Assembly: GCA_944325145.1 (NCBI GenBank)
Contig: CALYDL010000014.1
Span: 1-52,201 of the forward strand
Reading direction: 5' to 3'
From: Candidatus Gastranaerophilales bacterium
GTDB lineage: Bacteria > Cyanobacteriota > Vampirovibrionia > Gastranaerophilales > Gastranaerophilaceae
Length of the DNA stretch: 52,201 bases
Below the pieces are notes generated by a model. That model worked only from the letters and a program-made list of their open reading frames with translations, was not told the origin of the DNA and made no database searches. A program made the position numbers and the translations under genes. Positions 47,939-52,201 of the stretch are shown piece after piece (the first letter of the stretch is position 1; each line of letters opens with the position of its first letter).

Positions 47939-47970
47939 AAAGCGGAAAGTTAAAAGCTTTCCGCTTTTTT
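47939..47970 (+). terminator. Intrinsic terminator of tpsA
   Basis: AGCGGAAAG (47941-47949) pairs with CTTTCCGCT (47957-47965), extended by A/T pairs, followed by six T's. Confidence 0.88.
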
Positions 47971-48040
47971 AATGTTTAAATGTTAAGAATTCTTATTTAT
48001 TTTACATGTGCCTGTCTTTTGTATTAAAATTGCTATTATA

Positions 48041-50119
48041 ATGCACAAAGAGAGTATATTTCAAACCAAAAGATATAAATTATTGGCTGCATTTTTAGTA
48101 ATGCTTGTTCTTTGTGCGCAAATTCCCCCCATAATGGCTTCCCCTTCTCAAAAAACAATTCAAGCATCAAGAGATGTTATTTCAAACCCGACAAATGAAA
48201 CAGTAAATAAATTTGTTAAAATGATGCTTAAAGAATACAAGAAAGAAAAAAGAGCTGGTAATTTAGAAGAAGCGGCAGATTGCCTCAGATCTGCACTTTA
48301 TTTTTTAAGCCAAACCCCAACATTAAAAAATAAATATGAAGATACTCTCGAAAAATTAAATAAAATTATTGAAGAACAAGGGCTGGATACATCTCAGAGT
48401 GCAAGAATAGAGCTTGCAAAAAGCCTTTATATGGAAGGTAAATATTTTGCAGCAGGCTATGAATTTCTTAATTTGCTGAAAGAAGAATATGAAGTTGACC
48501 TTTGTTTCGAATATTTGGGCGATATTGCAAGAAAATTAAACCAAGAAGACGCTGCGTTTGTTTTCTACAAAAAAGCGGTTGAAATTAACCCTGATAACTT
48601 AAATGCCAAATATAAATATGCAACCGCCCTTTTGAAAAAAGGGGATGCCAATGATGCCATTTATTATTTTGAAGAAGTAATCGAAAACACAAATTCAGAA
48701 GGCATTATAAATGAAATCATAAACACTTTTATGGTAAGGGCAAATAATAATCCTGATGATGAAAATAATTATGGAATTTTGGGTTTGGCATATCAAAAAT
48801 TAGGCCAATATGATAAAACATATCAATTGTTAAAAAAATCTTTAATGATTAATCCTAACGATATTTTCCTTCAATATTATTTGGGAAATTTGTTGTTTGA
48901 AATAAAAGAATATTCTTTTGCAGACGAAATTTATTCTGAAATTTTGGAAGATAACCCCTATGAATCTCAAATAAGAATTTCAAGAGCAAAGGCCTATTTA
49001 GCCCTAAAACAGTATGAAAAGGCAATTAAAGACTATCAAATTGTTCTTGCAATGTACCCTGACAGCCTTCAGGCGCAATATGGCTTGTATTGCGTTTTAA
49101 AAGATAGGCTGCCTTTGGATAAAATAGCTAATCTTTTTTACCCGATAGAACCCGATTTTAAATTAAAAGCGGATGGATATGACAAACTTGGGTATTTTGC
49201 CAATAAACTTGGAAATTCAAAAGATGCAATTATATTTTTTGAAAAATCTTTATCACTAAACCCAAAATCAGAAACGCCTTATATTGAATTATACAAGCTA
49301 TACCAGCTTTTAGGGCAAAATGATAAAGCTAAAAACATTTTGCAAAAAGGGTATAAATTGTTTCCCAAAAACGAAGAAATAATTGAACTCTATTCTGCTC
49401 TAAATTCAGATAAGGTTGATGAAAAAAACAATTTGGCGCTTTCATATTTGAATGAAGGCGAATACCAAAAAGCAATTACTGTTTATAATCAAATTGAACC
49501 AAAAACCTCAGAAACTTATGAAGCAATTGGCAATTGTTACAGGCAATTGGGAGATTTTAAATCTGCCGTTAACAATTATAATAAATCGCTGTCTATAAAC
49601 CCTGATAATTCAGAAGCTTATTACGCCCTAGGCATAACATATCTGGAGGCAAACAATTTAAAAAAAGCAAAAGAAGCATTTGAAGCTTCTTTGCAAAAAA
49701 ATGCAAAAAATATTAAATCTAAAAAAATGCTTTCTTTTATTGAACAAAAAGAAGTTATTAAAAGCATAGATTTGGCCTATGAGTTTTATGAAAAGAAAGA
49801 TTACAGAAGCGCCCTTAAATATTTAAATAAAGCTGTTGAAACATTTCCAAACGATGCAAAAGTTTATTATTATAGAGCACTTACAAAAGAATCCTTGGGC
49901 GATATTAAGGGTGCCGTTAATGATTTCAGAGAAACAATCAAAATTGATAGAAATTATTATGTAGCTTATTATAAACTGGCTGAATCTCTTGAAAAAACCG
50001 GCAAACAAAAAGAAGCACTTTTTATGTATGAAAAATATTTGGGTGCCGAAAATATAGATAAAGATTTAATGAAAAAAGCAGAACAAAGAGTTTTAGACCT
50101 AGGTTCAAGATATTATTAA
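48041..50119 (+). CDS. Secreted TPR-repeat protein
   Basis: A 692-residue protein with an N-terminal hydrophobic segment after a basic start (KRYKLLAAFLVMLVLCAQI, residues about 9-28), which is a signal peptide or anchor, and at least ten tetratricopeptide repeats through the remainder (for example ALYFLSQTPTLKNKYEDTLE, AFVFYKKAVEINPDNLNAKY, AVNNYNKSLSINPDNSEAYY, AVNDFRETIKIDRNYYVAYY). It is probably a periplasmic or membrane-bound scaffold. The ATG at 48041 is preferred over a GTG at 48008. It is close to a likely TTTACA/TAAAAT promoter (48001-48030), so the 5' leader would be very short. kdsB follows after nine bases, so it may act in LPS or envelope assembly. Confidence 0.83.
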   Translation: MHKESIFQTKRYKLLAAFLVMLVLCAQIPPIMASPSQKTIQASRDVISNPTNETVNKFVKMMLKEYKKEKRAGNLEEAADCLRSALYFLSQTPTLKNKYEDTLEKLNKIIEEQGLDTSQSARIELAKSLYMEGKYFAAGYEFLNLLKEEYEVDLCFEYLGDIARKLNQEDAAFVFYKKAVEINPDNLNAKYKYATALLKKGDANDAIYYFEEVIENTNSEGIINEIINTFMVRANNNPDDENNYGILGLAYQKLGQYDKTYQLLKKSLMINPNDIFLQYYLGNLLFEIKEYSFADEIYSEILEDNPYESQIRISRAKAYLALKQYEKAIKDYQIVLAMYPDSLQAQYGLYCVLKDRLPLDKIANLFYPIEPDFKLKADGYDKLGYFANKLGNSKDAIIFFEKSLSLNPKSETPYIELYKLYQLLGQNDKAKNILQKGYKLFPKNEEIIELYSALNSDKVDEKNNLALSYLNEGEYQKAITVYNQIEPKTSETYEAIGNCYRQLGDFKSAVNNYNKSLSINPDNSEAYYALGITYLEANNLKKAKEAFEASLQKNAKNIKSKKMLSFIEQKEVIKSIDLAYEFYEKKDYRSALKYLNKAVETFPNDAKVYYYRALTKESLGDIKGAVNDFRETIKIDRNYYVAYYKLAESLEKTGKQKEALFMYEKYLGAENIDKDLMKKAEQRVLDLGSRYY

Positions 50120-50128
50120 GGAATTTTT

Positions 50129-50869
50129 ATGGTACAGGATAAAATCAATAAAACAGCGGTAATTATTCCCGCAAGATTAAATTCGACAAGATTAAAAAAT
50201 AAGCTTCTGCTTACAGTAAATGATAAACCGGTTATTCAATATGTATATGAAAGTGCTAAAAAAGCAAAATTAGCTTCAAAAGTTATTATTGCAACAGATA
50301 GTGAAGAAATTTATGGTATAGCCAAAAACTTTGGCGCCGATGTTGAAATGACATCTGCTGACCATAAATCAGGTTCTGATAGAATTGCAGAAGTTGCAAA
50401 AAGACACCCTGAATTTGAATATATTTTAAATATGCAAGGCGATGAGCCCGAAATAACTCCTGAAGTTATTGATAAAGCATTAGATGTTATTCAAAATACA
50501 AATGCCGATATTTCAACTTTAGTTAGAAAAATAACCGATAAAGAGCAAATTGAAAGCCCAAACTGCGTAAAATGTGTTTTTGATAATGACTTTAATGCGC
50601 TTTATTTTTCAAGATACCCGATTCCATATCCAAGAAATCCTGAATTTGCAACTTATTACGCACATATTGGAATGTATGGCTACAAAAAAGATGCGCTTCT
50701 TAAAATGACATCTTTGCCGCAGGCAGAAATAGAAAAAACAGAATCTTTAGAACAGCTAAGAGCCTTATATAATGGAATGAAAATTAAGGTTGTTATAACA
50801 AATCTTAACCCAACCGGAATTGATACAATAGAAGATTTTAATAAGTTCAAAGCTTCAATTTCAAAATAA
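50129..50869 (+). CDS. kdsB: 3-deoxy-manno-octulosonate cytidylyltransferase
   Basis: The enzyme activates Kdo to CMP-Kdo for lipopolysaccharide core synthesis. The 246-residue protein has the opening AVIIPARLNSTRLKNKLLL with the signature RLxSxRLPxK-like segment, KVIIATDSEEIYGIAK, the HKSGSDRIAEVA motif, ILNMQGDEPEI (metal and CMP binding) and the PTGIDTIEDFNKF end. The length is normal. AAGGAA lies five bases before the ATG. It shares an operon with the upstream TPR protein gene. Its presence supports a Gram-negative envelope with Kdo-containing LPS. Confidence 0.95.
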   Translation: MVQDKINKTAVIIPARLNSTRLKNKLLLTVNDKPVIQYVYESAKKAKLASKVIIATDSEEIYGIAKNFGADVEMTSADHKSGSDRIAEVAKRHPEFEYILNMQGDEPEITPEVIDKALDVIQNTNADISTLVRKITDKEQIESPNCVKCVFDNDFNALYFSRYPIPYPRNPEFATYYAHIGMYGYKKDALLKMTSLPQAEIEKTESLEQLRALYNGMKIKVVITNLNPTGIDTIEDFNKFKASISK

Positions 50870-50875
50870 GTCATA

Positions 50876-50908
50876 AAAAAACCTGAACAATTTGTTCAGG
50901 TTTTTTTA
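50876..50908. terminator. Bidirectional intrinsic terminator
   Basis: CCTGAACAA (50882-50890) pairs with TTGTTCAGG (50892-50900), with A and T runs on both sides. It lies between the convergent kdsB and Flp-like pilin genes. Confidence 0.9.
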
Positions 50909-50921
50909 TATGAATTTAAAC

Positions 50922-51224
50922 TTATGTGTCACTGCCGCCATCTGCGCCGCCTGAGTCTTCGTCTTGATATTCGCAAGTGCCGCCTGCTGCGCTGCTTGCA
51001 TCTTCTTTCCAAGTAAAGCCTTTGCCCATAGCTGTACAAGCGTTTCTACCTGCGTTTTGTGCGCCTGTGCCAACGGTATCTGCTGCACCTCTTAGTGCGC
51101 CACCAATGTTGTTACCTAACAACTGCAATGCTGCAATTGCAACAACCGCAACCATAGCAAGAATAAGAGCATATTCAATCAAGCTTTGCGCTTTCTTTTT
51201 AGTATTTAATAAAACTAGTCTCAT
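50922..51224 (-). CDS. Flp/class III signal-peptide pilin-like protein
   Basis: A 100-residue small pilin-like protein. A basic start is followed by KKAQSLIEYALILAMVAVVAIAALQLLG, in which QSLIEYAL resembles the Q-S-x-x-E-Y motif of class III/Flp pilins, with processing expected before the hydrophobic helix. The remainder is Gly/Ala/Asp-rich with three Cys (NACTAMG, GTCEYQ) and ends in DSGGADGGSDT. It could be assembled by a Tad-like or other pilus machine, none of which is here. AAGG lies eight bases before the ATG. It has the shared terminator with kdsB. Confidence 0.78.
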   Translation of the reverse strand: MRLVLLNTKKKAQSLIEYALILAMVAVVAIAALQLLGNNIGGALRGAADTVGTGAQNAGRNACTAMGKGFTWKEDASSAAGGTCEYQDEDSGGADGGSDT

Positions 51225-51380
51225 ACGTCAACAACCTTTATAATTCAATTACTTTAACTGCATCCTAACATATTTTTAGAACTAAGTAAATAAACAATAC
51301 GCAAACTACATCATATTATGTATTATGCCACATATTTCAGACTATTAACAGACTAGTTTACAAATATTCATATCTTCGGC
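51225..51380. other. Intergenic between rpsP and the Flp-like pilin gene
   Basis: An AT-rich region on the minus strand upstream of the pilin gene, presumably holding its promoter. I see no clear -35/-10 pair or structured motif. Confidence 0.4.
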
Positions 51381-51409
51381 AAAAAAAACGGGCCTCAAAC
51401 TTGAGGCCC
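51381..51409 (-). terminator. Intrinsic terminator of rpsP
   Basis: GGGCCTCAA (51390-51398) pairs with TTGAGGCCC (51401-51409); on the minus strand the stem is followed by eight T's. Confidence 0.9.
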
Positions 51410-51429
51410 ATAAAGTGTTCTTTTTAAAA

Positions 51430-51807
51430 CTAATTTTGTGCTTCCTCAGCTTGGGCTTCTGAACTTTCAGCTGCTACAGCGGCTGCTTCGGCTTCTTTTT
51501 GTTTTTGTTCTTCCAATTTAGCTTGAGCTTTTCTTGAAAGTTTAACTTCTGCTTTTTTGTTGTAAATAAGAGCGCCGTTTTCATCGCAGTTTTTAATTAA
51601 ATATTGAACTGTTTCTGTAACTCGTGCGCCTTTTTTAACCCAGTTAAGAGCACTTTCTTTATTTAATTTCATTTCTTTTGTTTTTGGATTGTAGTGTCCT
51701 AATTCTTCAATTGGAGCACCTTCTCTTTTGTTTCTTGAATCAATAACAATGATTCTGTATGTAGGATTCTTTTTATAACCTAATCTTTTAAGTCTAATTT
51801 TAACCAC
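51430..51807 (-). CDS. rpsP: 30S ribosomal protein S16
   Basis: A 125-residue bS16. The N-terminal core is canonical (MVKIRLKRLGYKKNPTYRII, RNKREGAPIEELGHYNPKT, LNWVKKGARVTETVQYLI), with an appended C-terminal Ala/Glu/Lys-rich tail of about 35 residues (KLEEQKQKEAEAAAVAAESS) absent from the short E. coli protein. Translation starts at GTG. The usual rimM and trmD partners do not follow; instead a strong terminator is immediately downstream, so rpsP is at the end of its unit or monocistronic. The stop is TAG. Confidence 0.95.
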   Translation of the reverse strand: MVKIRLKRLGYKKNPTYRIIVIDSRNKREGAPIEELGHYNPKTKEMKLNKESALNWVKKGARVTETVQYLIKNCDENGALIYNKKAEVKLSRKAQAKLEEQKQKEAEAAAVAAESSEAQAEEAQN

Positions 51808-51961
51808 TTTTTGTTGTCTTTCTTTTATCTGTTAACTTAACATTATCAAAACACAAAGAAAATTTGATTGCAAGCATTTTAAAAGAGTTTTTTAAAATTT
51901 GTCAATATTTTTTAAAATTTTTTTAAAATGCATTATGCTATGTGCCAAACCTTTTTAAAAC
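51808..51961. other. Intergenic upstream of rpsP
   Basis: An AT-rich stretch that should hold the minus-strand rpsP promoter. On the plus strand TTGTCA (51899-51904) and TAAAAT (51924-51929) are spaced by 19 bases and could drive prepilin copy 4. No gene is seen. Confidence 0.4.
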
Positions 51962-52170
51962 AATAAAAATGCCCCATAATGTTCATTATGTTGCATTCAA
52001 GTTCTATAACCTTATATTATCATTATTTTCACAACTGTTCAATACTTAAAATTTCATCTTTTTTATAATTTTTCATTTCCTTCCATTCAATAATACCAAT
52101 GCTTTTCACCCCAATACAACAAATTGAACATTTTGTTGCGTTTCAATGCAAATTAATGAAAGGATTCAAA
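51962..52170 (+). promoter_or_regulatory. Prepilin upstream region, repeat copy B
   Basis: Near-identical to 9089-9293. The palindrome CATAATG-TT-CATTATG is at 51975-51990 and the CAACAAA/TTTGTTG hairpin at 52117-52138. The same ATTAATGAAAGGAT box precedes the ATG. Differences are scattered substitutions and a four-base insertion near the end. Confidence 0.75.
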
Positions 52171-52201
52171 ATGAAAAGATTAAAAGGTTTTACATTAGCA
52201 G
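52171..52201 (+). CDS. Prepilin-like protein copy 4, truncated by window edge
   Basis: Ten codons (MKRLKGFTLA) are present before the window ends. They match the N-terminus of copy 1 (MKRLRGFTLA). With its duplicated upstream region, it is the start of a fourth family member. Confidence 0.85.
   Translation, partial: MKRLKGFTLA

Overview
The window is visibly AT-rich, with TAA as the dominant stop codon, and reads as a chromosomal segment of a Gram-negative, host-associated bacterium. Kdo activation (KdsB), a two-partner secretion pair (TpsB/TpsA), type IV prepilin-like proteins, a GH57 glucan branching enzyme and a NusB of cyanobacterial length together suggest the non-photosynthetic cyanobacterial sister lineage (Melainabacteria/Vampirovibrionia, e.g. 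Gastranaerophilales). That placement is inferred from gene content, not from a marker-gene tree.

Layout. 1-5.4 kb: map, a glycine-zipper protein, a YjbR/MmcQ-like gene, a GC-richer structured non-coding element, prepilin copy 1, and a tyrS-cysE operon on the minus strand. 5.4-13.4 kb: a C-terminal J-domain protein, GH57 branching enzyme, prepilin copy 2 with a long leader, pheT, and a small lytic transglycosylase with a structured leader. 13.4-26.5 kb: one minus-strand, PBSX/XkdK-type head-tail-lysis gene cluster running RHH regulator, scaffold, coat, connectors, sheath, tube, frameshifted tail chaperone, very short tape-measure-slot protein, baseplate, fibre, lysis genes and a terminal GT92-type glycosyltransferase. 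It has no terminase, integrase or portal. 26.5-34.3 kb: a candidate small RNA, a RipA-like membrane protein, a GAF-GGDEF diguanylate cyclase, and a plus-strand housekeeping run (ylxR, glyS, GT4, nusB, ftsY). 34.3-41.8 kb: a lineage-type hypothetical protein, a stand-alone SPP1-type phage portal gene on the plus strand, prepilin copy 3 broken by an in-frame TGA, a kinase-like/HAD phosphatase-like pair, a SemiSWEET-sized membrane protein and YjbQ. 41.9-52.2 kb: divergent tpsB/tpsA, a TPR lipoprotein-like/secreted protein with kdsB, a class III/Flp-like pilin, rpsP, and the start of prepilin copy 4.

Most notable: (i) a phage-derived cluster whose portal lies about 9 kb away on the other strand among host genes and which lacks packaging and integration genes in this window, consistent with a domesticated particle (tailocin or gene-transfer-agent-like); (ii) a textbook -1 slippery heptamer in its tail chaperone; (iii) a promoter/leader module (TTGCAA, TATATT, GGATAGTA box, GGGT-ACCC hairpin) found both as an orphan terminated small RNA beside that cluster and as the leader of the lytic transglycosylase; (iv) a dispersed prepilin family with a duplicated ~205-base upstream region; and (v) a ~283-base element bounded by 18-base perfect inverted repeats.

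No tRNA, rRNA, CRISPR array or insertion-sequence transposase was seen.
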